Shown here piece by piece: positions 1-6,878 of a DNA stretch of 8,791 nt. Under the pieces are notes generated by a model. That model did no database searches, was not told the DNA's origin, and saw only the letters and a program-made list of their open reading frames with translations. Where the stretch lies: the NCBI GenBank assembly GCA_027001345.1, contig JALTMS010000733.1, forward strand, positions 1 to 8,791. Reading direction: 5' to 3'. Numbering within the stretch: the stretch's first letter is position 1; every line of letters starts with the position of its first letter. The position numbers were made by a program, and so were the translations under genes. The DNA is from Acidobacteriota bacterium (GTDB taxonomy: Bacteria; Acidobacteriota; Polarisedimenticolia; J045).

Positions 1-1278
1 GCTCAGCTCGATGCCATCGGCGCTGCCGGCCACCTTTTCGAGGAACGCATCAGCCTGTTCGACGCGCCCCATCTGGTCCAGGGCATCGAGGCGCACCCGC
101 ACACCGAGCGCCGGCTCGCCGATGGCATCGAGCTGAGCGATCGCGCGCTCCGGCTGCCCGGCAGCCAGGCGATCCCGCGCCGCCCGCAGCCGCAGGGCCG
201 GGCCGAAGGACTGGCGCTGCTCGTCGCCGAGGCGTTCGAGCAGGGCCTCGATCTGATCGGCGGCCCGGGCCGGATGGCCAGCAAGCTCGGCGGCCCGGGC
301 GCGGAGCAGCAGCAGGCGTGGCGAGGCGAGAGAGGCGGGAACGCCCTCGAGCAGTTCCCAGGCCTCGTCGCCCCGGCCGAGGGGCACCAGGGCGGCAGCC
401 AGATCGATCCGCAGGCGGGGATCCCCCGGTCGCAGAGCCCGGGCCTGGCGCAGGACCTGCTGAGCACCCCAGGGATCCGCCAGTTCGAGGCGCACCAGCC
501 CCAGCCGGCGCGCCAGCTCCGCCCGGTCGGGACGCAGAGCGACGAGCGCCTCGAGAGCCGCCGCCTCACCGGCCTTGTCGCCCATCTGGGCCTCGAGGTC
601 GGCGAGCAGTTCGTAGATCGGACCGGCACCCGGCCCCTCGACTCCAGCCCGGGCCAGCACCTCGGCGGCCTGATCGCGCCGGCCGAGACTGAGCAACTGG
701 CGAGCCAGGGAGAGCCAGGGCAAGGCGGGGTCGAATCCAGGGATGGCGGCAGCCCGGCGGGCGACACTCTCGGCCTGATCCAGCCGGTCATCGGTGACCA
801 GCAGCCGGATCCAGATCGACCAGGCCCAGGCGTCGGTGGGCTCGATGGTCGTGGCCTGTTCGAGATGCTCGAGGGCGGTGGTCAGTTCTTCCCGCTCATG
901 GCTCGAGCCGTAGCGTCCGAGGGCCAGGCTGGCCAGTACCCGGTGGGCCTCCGCGTCGGCCTCGGTGGAGGCCAGGGCGCGCCGGGCCTCGGTCTCGGCG
1001 CAGACCGGATCGGACTGACGCAGGCAGAGGCGGGCCAGGATCGAGTGCACCGAAGTGGCTTCCGGGTCCAGTTCGAGCACCTGCTCGAGCTTGTTCCGGG
1101 CGGCGGCCAACTGCCCTTCCCGAGCCAGAGCGGTGCCTTCGAGAAACAACTGGTAGGCCCGGGCCCGCGACGGCGCCTCGGTGGTCGGGAGTCTCTCGCC
1201 GAACGCAGTGCCCATCAGCAGGGCCAGCGCCAGAGATCCCATCGACAGGGTCTTGAAGGATTTGATCACGCCGATCAT
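1..1278 (-). CDS. Secreted TPR-repeat protein (C-terminus beyond window)
   Basis: An open frame of 426 codons runs from an ATG at 1278 to the window edge with no stop, so the C-terminus is missing. Residues 1-27 form a signal peptide: a basic start (K6, K9), a hydrophobic core around residues 14-24 and an AFG/E cleavage site after G27. From about residue 38 the chain is a run of helical pairs with TPR spacing and the small-residue and Pro positions typical of TPRs (for example LELDPEA near 68-74 and LRPDRAE further on). TPRs are protein-protein interaction scaffolds; export places this one in the periplasm or on an envelope surface. It begins 9 nt after the stop of the Ser/Thr kinase gene, so the two are very likely co-transcribed. 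I see no strong Shine-Dalgarno, which suggests translational coupling. The partner is unknown; linkage to the kinase is inference. Confidence 0.85.
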   Translation of the reverse strand, partial: MIGVIKSFKTLSMGSLALALLMGTAFGERLPTTEAPSRARAYQLFLEGTALAREGQLAAARNKLEQVLELDPEATSVHSILARLCLRQSDPVCAETEARRALASTEADAEAHRVLASLALGRYGSSHEREELTTALEHLEQATTIEPTDAWAWSIWIRLLVTDDRLDQAESVARRAAAIPGFDPALPWLSLARQLLSLGRRDQAAEVLARAGVEGPGAGPIYELLADLEAQMGDKAGEAAALEALVALRPDRAELARRLGLVRLELADPWGAQQVLRQARALRPGDPRLRIDLAAALVPLGRGDEAWELLEGVPASLASPRLLLLRARAAELAGHPARAADQIEALLERLGDEQRQSFGPALRLRAARDRLAAGQPERAIAQLDAIGEPALGVRVRLDALDQMGRVEQADAFLEKVAGSADGIELS

Positions 1279-1287
1279 TCTACGCGG

Positions 1288-2925
1288 TCAACGACCGGCA
1301 AGCTCCCAGCGCTCCCCACCGGCGGTCAGGCGCAAGCGCCTGGAGCGAAATCCGGCCGCGTCGCCGGCGCTCTTCCACTTCAGCTCCGCATCGACCCCTG
1401 TGCTGGCCGACAGTACCCGCACCTCGAAGCGATGGGCCCCCGCAGGCACCTCGTAGGCCAGCAATACCGGCACCCGCGGACCGAAGGAAGCTCCCAACCC
1501 GATCCGTGCCAGGGCCCGGCGGCGACCGTCGATGCGCAATTCCACCAGGCCCTCGTCGAGGGGATGGCTGATCTCCACCACCCCGCGCAGGGCCTCGGCG
1601 GCTCGCCGGCCGGCCACCTCGACGGCCTCCGGTGGCGCCGACCAGCGAGCGCTGGTCGGTTCCGGCTCGACGGCTTCGGATGTCGGCGCGGCTGTCGGTG
1701 GGGGACTCTCGGGGGCTGGCGAAGTCGACCGCGACGCGCGAGCGACCTCGCCGGCACCCGCATAGCGCCCGACCACCCCCTTGGGAGGCAGGCGGGCAGG
1801 CTTCCAGGCCGGCGGCGGCTCGGCCGCGCGCACCTCGACCTCGGCGGAATCCCCCGCGGCGGATGCGGCGGCACTCGACTCGAGGCTCGAATCCGTCGGC
1901 GAGCGAGCAGATGCATTCGGCGGCTGGAGCACCCCGCTGGCAAGGGGAGCCGAAGCGGCGGCGGGCGGCGGGGACACGCCCCGCAGCGCGACGATCAGCA
2001 GCACCGCCCCCGCGAGCATGGCCGCAGCCGCCCAGATCCGGCTCGAGCGCCGCGTCGCGGGCCGGGGCAGCTTTCGCCAGGTCTGCTCGAGGGGACCGGC
2101 GGCAGCGGCGGGCTGGCCCCCGGCGCTACACTCGAGATCCTCGAGCACCACCGCCTCGAGACTGCGGGCCACCTCTTCACCGCTGGCGAAGCGTTCGGCC
2201 GGATCCCGAGCCAGCAGCCGCGCGCAGATCGCGTCGAGCCCGGCGGGCAGTCCCGGACGCAGGCTCGAGGGTGGCGGCGCGGGCGTCTGCACCACGCTGC
2301 GAGCCAGTTCCTGCACGCTCGCCCCCTGGTGGGGCCGCTGACCGGTGAGCATGCGGAAAAGCACGACTCCCAGGGCGTAGAGATCGGAGCGCGCATCTCC
2401 GCTCGCGCCGCGCCAGCGCTCCGGTGCGACGTAGGCCGGCGTTCCGAGAAAGGTGCCCGGCTCCTCGTCGTCACCGCTGCAGCGGGCGAGCCCGAAGTCG
2501 GCGATCTTCAGACTGCCGTCGGCTGTGATCAACAGGTTGGCGGGCTTGATGTCGCGATGGACGATGCCCTGACGGTGGATCGCCGCCAGTGCCCGGGCAG
2601 CCTGGCAGGCCAGGGCCACCGCCTGCTCGACATCCAGCGTGCCCCGACGCTCGAGCAGGGTCTGGAGGGAGTCGCCATCGACCCGCTCGATGACGATGAA
2701 GCTGCGCCCCTGCTGGCGTAGCGTGTCGAGCACCCGCAACACACCAGGGTGGCCGATGCGGCGCAGCGCGGCGGCCTCGCCCCCTCGGGAGCCATGGGCC
2801 GCAGACTCGGAGATTTCCTTGATCGCCACATCCCGGCCATCGATCAGGTCGCGACCGGCGTAAACCACGCCGCTGCCGCCCCGACCCAGCTCGGAGAGGA
2901 TCTCGTAGCGACCGACTCGTTTCAT
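1288..2925 (-). CDS. Transmembrane Hanks-type Ser/Thr protein kinase
   Basis: This 545-residue kinase has a cytoplasmic catalytic domain at about 7-262: Gly-rich loop GRGGSGVV (14-21), ATP-anchoring K36 in VAIK, likely helix-C E50, catalytic HRD (123-125), DFG (143-145) and APE (167-169). All catalytic residues are present. R124 makes it an RD kinase, normally controlled by activation-loop phosphorylation; T157 and T162 are candidate sites. One membrane helix lies at about 297-316. A Pro/Ala/Ser-rich linker of roughly 130 residues follows, then a C-terminal beta-rich domain (about 448-545) in which IDG and VPAGAHRFEV recall PEGA-type beta-sandwiches (inference). That domain should be extracytoplasmic and may be the sensor. 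The ATG at 2925 is chosen because GGGAGA (2931-2936) lies 5 nt upstream and the kinase fold begins at once. A frame extension to 3024 adds only unconserved residues over the promoter region. Confidence 0.95.
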   Translation of the reverse strand: MKRVGRYEILSELGRGGSGVVYAGRDLIDGRDVAIKEISESAAHGSRGGEAAALRRIGHPGVLRVLDTLRQQGRSFIVIERVDGDSLQTLLERRGTLDVEQAVALACQAARALAAIHRQGIVHRDIKPANLLITADGSLKIADFGLARCSGDDEEPGTFLGTPAYVAPERWRGASGDARSDLYALGVVLFRMLTGQRPHQGASVQELARSVVQTPAPPPSSLRPGLPAGLDAICARLLARDPAERFASGEEVARSLEAVVLEDLECSAGGQPAAAAGPLEQTWRKLPRPATRRSSRIWAAAAMLAGAVLLIVALRGVSPPPAAASAPLASGVLQPPNASARSPTDSSLESSAAASAAGDSAEVEVRAAEPPPAWKPARLPPKGVVGRYAGAGEVARASRSTSPAPESPPPTAAPTSEAVEPEPTSARWSAPPEAVEVAGRRAAEALRGVVEISHPLDEGLVELRIDGRRRALARIGLGASFGPRVPVLLAYEVPAGAHRFEVRVLSASTGVDAELKWKSAGDAAGFRSRRLRLTAGGERWELAGR

Positions 2926-2930
2926 CCCGC

Positions 2931-2936
2931 TCTCCC
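2931..2936 (-). promoter_or_regulatory. Shine-Dalgarno of the kinase gene
   Basis: GGGAGA on the minus strand lies 5 nt before the ATG at 2925. It decides this start over the longer in-frame extension that would begin at 3024. Confidence 0.6.
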
Positions 2937-2963
2937 GGCACGGCACAGCTTGCCCGGAGTTCG

Positions 2964-2991
2964 AATATAGGCAGACAGGAACGGGAGTCGG
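2964..2991 (-). promoter_or_regulatory. Candidate sigma70-type promoter of the kinase-TPR pair
   Basis: On the minus strand TATATT (2969-2964) is a near-consensus -10 box in an otherwise GC-rich gap, about 38 nt before the kinase ATG. With a 16-nt spacer the -35 hexamer would be CCGACT (2991-2986), which matches TTGACA at only three of six positions. A weak -35 suggests an activator or another sigma factor if this is used. It is the only AT-rich hexamer of this kind in the 131-nt gap. This is sequence inspection only. Confidence 0.35.
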
Positions 2992-3013
2992 CCCGCTCCG
3001 AAGGGGCGGACGA

Positions 3014-3056
3014 GGACAAAACAACTCGGTTGTCGGCGGCGGGCCGGAAATCGGCC
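3014..3056 (-). terminator. Possible weak terminator after the S41-like gene
   Basis: Directly after the S41-like stop codon, the minus strand holds GGCCG-ATTTC-CGGCC (3056-3042). It is followed by a short ACAAC-CGA-GTTGT hairpin (3033-3021) that runs into TTTGTCC. The second stem is only 5 bp and the T-tract is short, so termination would be inefficient. A third imperfect stem (2993-3009, CCGCTCC/GGGGCGG) lies further on, before the candidate kinase promoter. The cluster suggests the S41-like gene and the kinase are separate transcription units, but weakly. Confidence 0.35.
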
Positions 3057-4250
3057 TCAGGCAGCCTCGGCCTGTTCCCCCTCGCTGCCCGAGAGGATCC
3101 AGCGCCTGGCGGCGTCGAGCAGCCGATCGGTCTGGCTCTCGCCGTCCCGCAGGGGAAGCGCCAGCTCCTTGTCCGGCTCGATGCCCTTGCCGCTCCAGGC
3201 CAGACCACCCGAAGTGCGCATTTCCCGCGTGGTCAGCAGTACGCTCCCGCCGGCCTGCAGATCGATCATTTCGGGAACGCCGGCCAGGCCGTAGGTCTTG
3301 CGGCCACAGCTCCGGGCGTGGCGAGTCTCCACCAGCAACGCGGCGAGAGCCTCTCCGACCCCGGCAGTGCTGGAATCGGTGAGTACGAAGAGCGCTGCGG
3401 GCAACTCCACGGTCGGCGACGCTCCGGCGACGACACGCTGATCGCTGCCGCCCCGGGCGACGAGTTCCAGACTCGCGCCGGCGGGCAACAGCCAGCCGCC
3501 GAAGCGCCGGATCAGGGACGGATCCACCGCCACCGCTCCCCGCAGGTCGACCAGCAGGGGGGCTCCAGGGTGGGCTGCCAGGATCTCCGCCAGCCGGGCG
3601 CCGTCGGAAGCCGGGTCGATGCGATCGAGATCCCGCAGGCGCAGGTGGATCACACCGCCTTCGAGCACTGCCAGCTCGGCCGCAGGCGCCGGAGCACCGG
3701 CGCCGAGGGTCAGCGTCACCTCTTGCAGCTTGAAGGTCGAGCCGTCGAGGATCTCCAGTTCGATGGTCCGACCTTCCTGGCCCGCCAGCAGGCGGGTCAA
3801 AAGCGACCAGGGCAGGGTGCGGGTCGGTCGCCCATCGATCCGCCAGAGCTGGTCCCCCCTGGCGAGCCCCGCCTGCTCGGCCGGCGAACCCTCATCGACG
3901 CGAACCACCACCGGAATGCCACCCGACTGCAGCACTTGCAGCCCGGCGCGGGCCGGACCGACAGGGGCCGCCATCAATTTCTCGTCCCCTTCCGAGAGAT
4001 AGCCGCTGGCGCTGTCGAGGGAAGCGAGCATCCCCCGGTAGGCACCATCGAGCAGCCGGGACTGGTCCACCGGCTCGACATAGTTGGCCACGGTCAGGGA
4101 CCAGACCTCCTGGAAGACGTTGAGGTAGCGGTAGGCGCCTCGCTGGTGGAAACCAGCGGCCAGCGCCAGCGAGGCCGCCACGACGACGACGAACAGGAAG
4201 GTCAACACCGACCCGCGGCTACGAAGGACTCTTGCAAATGGATTGGCCAT
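3057..4250 (-). CDS. Membrane-anchored S41-family PDZ protein, probable inactive peptidase
   Basis: The 397-residue protein has an N-terminal membrane anchor (about 14-33), then the helical lead-in of C-terminal processing peptidases (YVEPVD at 57-62, GML.SLD..S.YLS at 73-86). A PDZ domain (about 100-180, with GSPAEQAGLARGDQL) is followed by an S41 core (about 195-365). Active members use a Ser/Lys dyad 25 residues apart in SASAS-E and FGKG motifs. The equivalent stretches are SSTAGVGE (293-300) and KTYGLAG (318-324): spacing is exact, but the Ser position is G297 and the Lys position L322. The usual DLR-NPGG loop is also altered (235 onward). I infer a pseudoprotease, perhaps a peptide-tail binder, regulator or scaffold in the periplasm. 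The start is the ATG at 4250; a GTG at 4253 is possible, and no strong Shine-Dalgarno is seen. Confidence 0.88.
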   Translation of the reverse strand: MANPFARVLRSRGSVLTFLFVVVVAASLALAAGFHQRGAYRYLNVFQEVWSLTVANYVEPVDQSRLLDGAYRGMLASLDSASGYLSEGDEKLMAAPVGPARAGLQVLQSGGIPVVVRVDEGSPAEQAGLARGDQLWRIDGRPTRTLPWSLLTRLLAGQEGRTIELEILDGSTFKLQEVTLTLGAGAPAPAAELAVLEGGVIHLRLRDLDRIDPASDGARLAEILAAHPGAPLLVDLRGAVAVDPSLIRRFGGWLLPAGASLELVARGGSDQRVVAGASPTVELPAALFVLTDSSTAGVGEALAALLVETRHARSCGRKTYGLAGVPEMIDLQAGGSVLLTTREMRTSGGLAWSGKGIEPDKELALPLRDGESQTDRLLDAARRWILSGSEGEQAEAA

Positions 4251-4254
4251 CACG

Positions 4255-4288
4255 GGGACAAGGATAAGGCCCGAAGCGGGCTCGGGCC
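4255..4288 (-). terminator. Hairpin between the stress-protein and S41-like genes
   Basis: On the minus strand GGCCCGA (4288-4282), a 7-nt loop and TCGGGCC (4274-4268) form a perfect 7-bp GC-rich stem. It is followed by TTATCCTTGTCC, a moderately T-rich tail. It lies 45 nt after the stress-protein stop and 17 nt before the S41-like ATG. It could terminate the CBS-USP transcript or attenuate read-through into the S41-like gene. The interrupted T-tract keeps the call tentative. Confidence 0.4.
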
Positions 4289-4333
4289 ACGCCCCGGCTC
4301 GACCCGCCTCGAGGCGAGCACCGGCCGGGGGCG

Positions 4334-4774
4334 CTATTTGAGCACGAGGATCGGACAGGTGGCGTGACGAATGACCTTCTCGGTGACCGATCCGATCAAC
4401 AGGTGCATCGCACCCGTGCGGCCGTGGGTCGGCATCACGATCAGATCGACCCCCTCCTCGGCCGCCACCCGGACGATCTCCGCATGGGGGATGCCGAACT
4501 CGGTGCGACAGGTCAGTTCGAGACCCCTGGCGGCATCCTCGTCGAGCAGCTTGGGCAGACTCTCCGCCGAGCGCTCCCGCAACGCCTCGACCATCTCGTC
4601 GTAGCGGAAGCCGGCCACATCGGGCAGCAGGGCCGGAGGGGCATCGACCACCACGTGGAGCAGTACGAGCCGCGCGCCGCGCTCCCTGGCCAGGGCGCAA
4701 GCCACCTTCAGCCCCCGCTGCGAGTGCTCCGAAAAATCCGTCGGAAAGAGAATCGTCTTCCAGTCGCTGATCAC
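4334..4774 (-). CDS. Universal stress protein (UspA family)
   Basis: This 146-residue protein is one complete Usp domain, the normal single-domain length. The N-terminal strand ILFPTDFSEHS (8-18) holds the conserved Asp of the nucleotide pocket. The C-terminal loop THGRTGAMHLLIGSVTEKV (116-134) matches the ATP-binding type, with G118 followed nine residues later by G128-S129. The first Gly of the usual G-x2-G is P115, a common variant. It ends in PILVLK, the usual final strand. Usp proteins are cytoplasmic, usually dimeric, and act in stress or energy-starvation responses; ATP binding is predicted, not shown. The start is GTG at 4774, 3 nt after the CBS stop, with the Usp fold beginning immediately; no good Shine-Dalgarno is visible, so translation is probably coupled. 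The stop is TAG. Confidence 0.93.
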   Translation of the reverse strand: MISDWKTILFPTDFSEHSQRGLKVACALARERGARLVLLHVVVDAPPALLPDVAGFRYDEMVEALRERSAESLPKLLDEDAARGLELTCRTEFGIPHAEIVRVAAEEGVDLIVMPTHGRTGAMHLLIGSVTEKVIRHATCPILVLK

Positions 4775-4777
4775 GTT

Positions 4778-5314
4778 TCAGCCCATCGCCGTGCGCGCAG
4801 TGGACTCCACACCGGGAATCAGCCGGAGCAGATCCATCGCACTGATGATGCCCCGCACCCGCAAGTCGCCGTTGACCACCACCAGCCGATGGATGCCGTG
4901 CCGCAGCATCCGGGCCGCCGCCTCGATGGCCGAGTTCTCCTCGCGGATCGCATGGACCAGCGGGGTCATCACCTCCTCGACGCTGGCGGTCTTGATGTCG
5001 GTCAGGGGCAGCGCTTCCTGCTCCTCCTCGCGGCGCTCCTCTTCTTCGAGAGCGGCATTTTCCTCGTCTTCGATCTCCGGCGAGGGCTGGAGCTGCGGCA
5101 GATCGTAGAATCCTGCCCCATCGATGCCGAGCTGGTAGTGCCATCCGACCAGATCACTCTGGCTGACGACGCCCACCAGGCGATCGTTCTCGTCGACGAC
5201 GGGAAGCCCGTGGACGCCGTGCTCGATGAAGAGTTTCTCCAGTTCGTGCACGTCCGCATCTCGGCGAACGGTCACGACATCGGTGGTCATGAAATCCTTG
5301 ACGGGCCGTTTCAT
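4778..5314 (-). CDS. Tandem CBS-domain protein
   Basis: This 178-residue protein consists of a CBS pair. CBS1 spans about 8-60 (VKDFMTTDVVTV, then HGLPVVDENDRLVGVVSQSDL) and CBS2 about 112-166 (VEEVMTPLVHAI, then GIHRLVVVNGDLRVRGIISAMDLL). A Bateman module of this kind typically binds adenine nucleotides and reports energy status. Between the repeats lies a very acidic stretch (79-100, mostly Glu), longer than a usual linker and probably helical. No catalytic or DNA-binding domain is attached, so it is a stand-alone sensor module. The ATG at 5314 is chosen because the fold starts there and AGGA lies about 10 nt upstream; an in-frame extension to 5380 adds 22 unconserved residues. It precedes the stress-protein gene by 3 nt, so they form an operon. 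Its target is unknown. Confidence 0.92.
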   Translation of the reverse strand: MKRPVKDFMTTDVVTVRRDADVHELEKLFIEHGVHGLPVVDENDRLVGVVSQSDLVGWHYQLGIDGAGFYDLPQLQPSPEIEDEENAALEEEERREEEQEALPLTDIKTASVEEVMTPLVHAIREENSAIEAAARMLRHGIHRLVVVNGDLRVRGIISAMDLLRLIPGVESTARTAMG

Positions 5315-5388
5315 CGTCTGGTCATCCTGCGCGCCTGCCAGCCCCCGGCCGGCGGCGCCTGATCGAAGGGCCCTCCCCATGTGGTGAG

Positions 5389-5416
5389 CCCTGCCCTATT
5401 CTACGTCAGGGCAAGG
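5389..5416. promoter_or_regulatory. Imperfect dyad in the divergent intergenic region
   Basis: Between the divergent CBS and glycosyltransferase genes, TGCCCT (5392-5397) and AGGGCA (5408-5413) form a 6-bp inverted repeat around a 10-nt centre. It extends to eight of nine matched positions over 5389-5416. The right arm and centre include the AT-richest part of the gap (TATTCTA, 5397-5403), which could serve as a -10 region on either strand, though I find no good -35 partner. It may be an operator; with arms this short, chance in GC-rich DNA is possible. Nothing else stands out in the 141-nt gap. Confidence 0.25.
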
Positions 5417-5440
5417 ACCCCCACACACCGTCCTTCGCCC

Positions 5441-5446
5441 GGGAGA
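5441..5446 (+). promoter_or_regulatory. Shine-Dalgarno deciding the glycosyltransferase start
   Basis: GGGAGA lies 9 nt before the GTG at 5456. It supports that start over the in-frame GTG at 5381, whose extra 25 residues are not family-like. Confidence 0.5.
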
Positions 5447-5455
5447 CGAAGCGAG

Positions 5456-6787
5456 GTGGACAGCAGCCCCCACTTGAGCCTGTGCATGATCGTCCGCGAC
5501 GAAGAGGAGATGTTGCCTGCCAGTCTGGCCTCTGCCGCGCCTCTGGTGGACGAAATGGTGGTCGTCGATACCGGCTCGACCGACCGCAGCGTCGATCTGG
5601 CCCGCGCTGCCGGAGCCCGGGTGGTGGAATTGCCCTGGCGGGACGACTTTTCCCAGGCTCGCAACGCCAGCCTGGAAGCGGCTCGGGGACGCTGGGTGCT
5701 GGTGCTCGATGCCGACGAACGCCTCGAGCCCTGTTCGCGCCAGCGCCTCGACGCCGCCATCGCCGCCTGTGGCGAGGAAGAGGCGATGACGGTGGAGATC
5801 CGCTCGAAACTCGCCGGCGGCGTCTGGCAGTCGACCCATATCCTGCGCCTGTTCCGCCGCCGTCCCGAGCATCGCTACCAGGGACGGATCCACGAGCAGA
5901 TCGCCGGAAGCATCGCCCGGCGGCTTGGGCGCGGCGCCATCTCCCCAGCCCGCTCGCCCCTCGTCGCCCGACACCTGGGCTATCTTCCCGAGCGTCTCGC
6001 CACCCGCGACAAGAAGCAGCGCAACGAGAACCTGCTGCGGGCCGAAGTGCGCCGCGCGCCGGAGGATCCCGCGGCCCGCTTCCTGCTCGCCAGAGAATTG
6101 ATCACCGCTGCCGGCGGGGATCTGCTGGCCTGCCCGGCCAACCGCGAGGCCCTCGAAGCCCTCGAACGGGCCCGCAGTCTGTCCGGCGCCGCCCGGCTCG
6201 CCCATCACCTCGAGCGGGACCGGCTGATCGCGCGCCTGTCGCTGCTCTTCGGCCAGTCGGCCCGAGCCCGGGACCTGCTCGACGCCCTGCCGCGGTCCGC
6301 CCGTGCCACCCTGCCGATCCTGGCGGCACTCGGCGAGTGGGAGCTGGAAGCCGGATCCCCCGGGAAAGCCATCGATCTCTTCCACCGCTGCCTCGAGAGC
6401 GGGCCCGAGGCCGCCGGCCCTCTGGGCGACGTCGATCCACGCTGGGCCGGCGCCTGGGCCCACGAGCGCATCGGGCGCGCCCACTGGCGTGCTGGCGACC
6501 CGATCGCCGCCGCCCGAGCCGCGGCCCGTGCCCGTCAACTCGGTCCCGCCGAGGCCGGCCCCGCCCTGCTCGAAGCTGCTCTGGCCCACGCCGCCGGAGA
6601 CTCCACCAGGGCCCTGGCGACCCTGGTTCGGGCGGCACGGCAGGCGCCCCACGACCCGCGCCCCCACCGGGCGATGGGGGAAATCCTGCTCGAAGTGGGC
6701 ATGAAGGATCCGGCGCGCACCGCTGTGGAAACCGCCCTCAAGATCGCACCGGGGTGGGAGGACGCTCAGCGGCTGCTGGAAACCTGA
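5456..6787 (+). CDS. Family 2 glycosyltransferase with C-terminal TPR-like region
   Basis: This 443-residue protein begins with a GT-A fold at about 6-150: LSLCMIVRDEEEML (7-20), VVVDTGSTDRS (36-45), the DFSQARN signature (64-70) and the metal and nucleotide-sugar binding LDADERL (84-90). The IHE motif is at 145-147. This is the GT2 subgroup usually annotated as involved in cell-wall or lipopolysaccharide glycan synthesis; sugar donor and acceptor cannot be read from sequence. From about 203 to 443 the chain is Ala/Arg/Leu-rich helical pairs with TPR character (for example ALGEWELEAGSPGKAIDLF near 291 and the last pair after 383), probably for acceptor or partner binding. There is no membrane segment or signal peptide, so it is cytoplasmic. 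The GTG start at 5456 is set by GGGAGA at 5441. It is the only plus-strand gene, divergent from the CBS gene and convergent with greA. Confidence 0.9.
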   Translation: MDSSPHLSLCMIVRDEEEMLPASLASAAPLVDEMVVVDTGSTDRSVDLARAAGARVVELPWRDDFSQARNASLEAARGRWVLVLDADERLEPCSRQRLDAAIAACGEEEAMTVEIRSKLAGGVWQSTHILRLFRRRPEHRYQGRIHEQIAGSIARRLGRGAISPARSPLVARHLGYLPERLATRDKKQRNENLLRAEVRRAPEDPAARFLLARELITAAGGDLLACPANREALEALERARSLSGAARLAHHLERDRLIARLSLLFGQSARARDLLDALPRSARATLPILAALGEWELEAGSPGKAIDLFHRCLESGPEAAGPLGDVDPRWAGAWAHERIGRAHWRAGDPIAAARAAARARQLGPAEAGPALLEAALAHAAGDSTRALATLVRAARQAPHDPRPHRAMGEILLEVGMKDPARTAVETALKIAPGWEDAQRLLET

Positions 6788-6878
6788 GCGGTGGTCCGAG
6801 CCTGGCGGGAGGTCGAGGGGGCTCGTCTCGACACCTTCCAGTCGGCCGCGATCCACCGCCAAGGCGCCGCCGATCGGC

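Noticed and set aside
274..2721. Long plus-strand open frame (about 815 codons) antisense to the TPR and kinase genes
   Set aside because: It is the complement of two well-supported genes. It is Gly/Gln/Arg-rich without any fold or motif, a usual by-product of GC-rich codon use.
4305..4316. 12-bp palindrome CGCCTCGAGGCG after the stress-protein gene
   Set aside because: It makes only a 4-bp stem with a TCGA loop and has no T-tract. CTCGAG is frequent throughout this window because Leu-Glu is often encoded that way.
3030..4367. Plus-strand open frame antisense to the S41-like gene
   Set aside because: No recognisable domain; the minus strand encodes a clear membrane anchor, PDZ and S41 core here.
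5396..6862. Long minus-strand open frame antisense to the glycosyltransferase
   Set aside because: Gly-rich, low-complexity translation with no motif; the plus strand carries all GT2 signatures.
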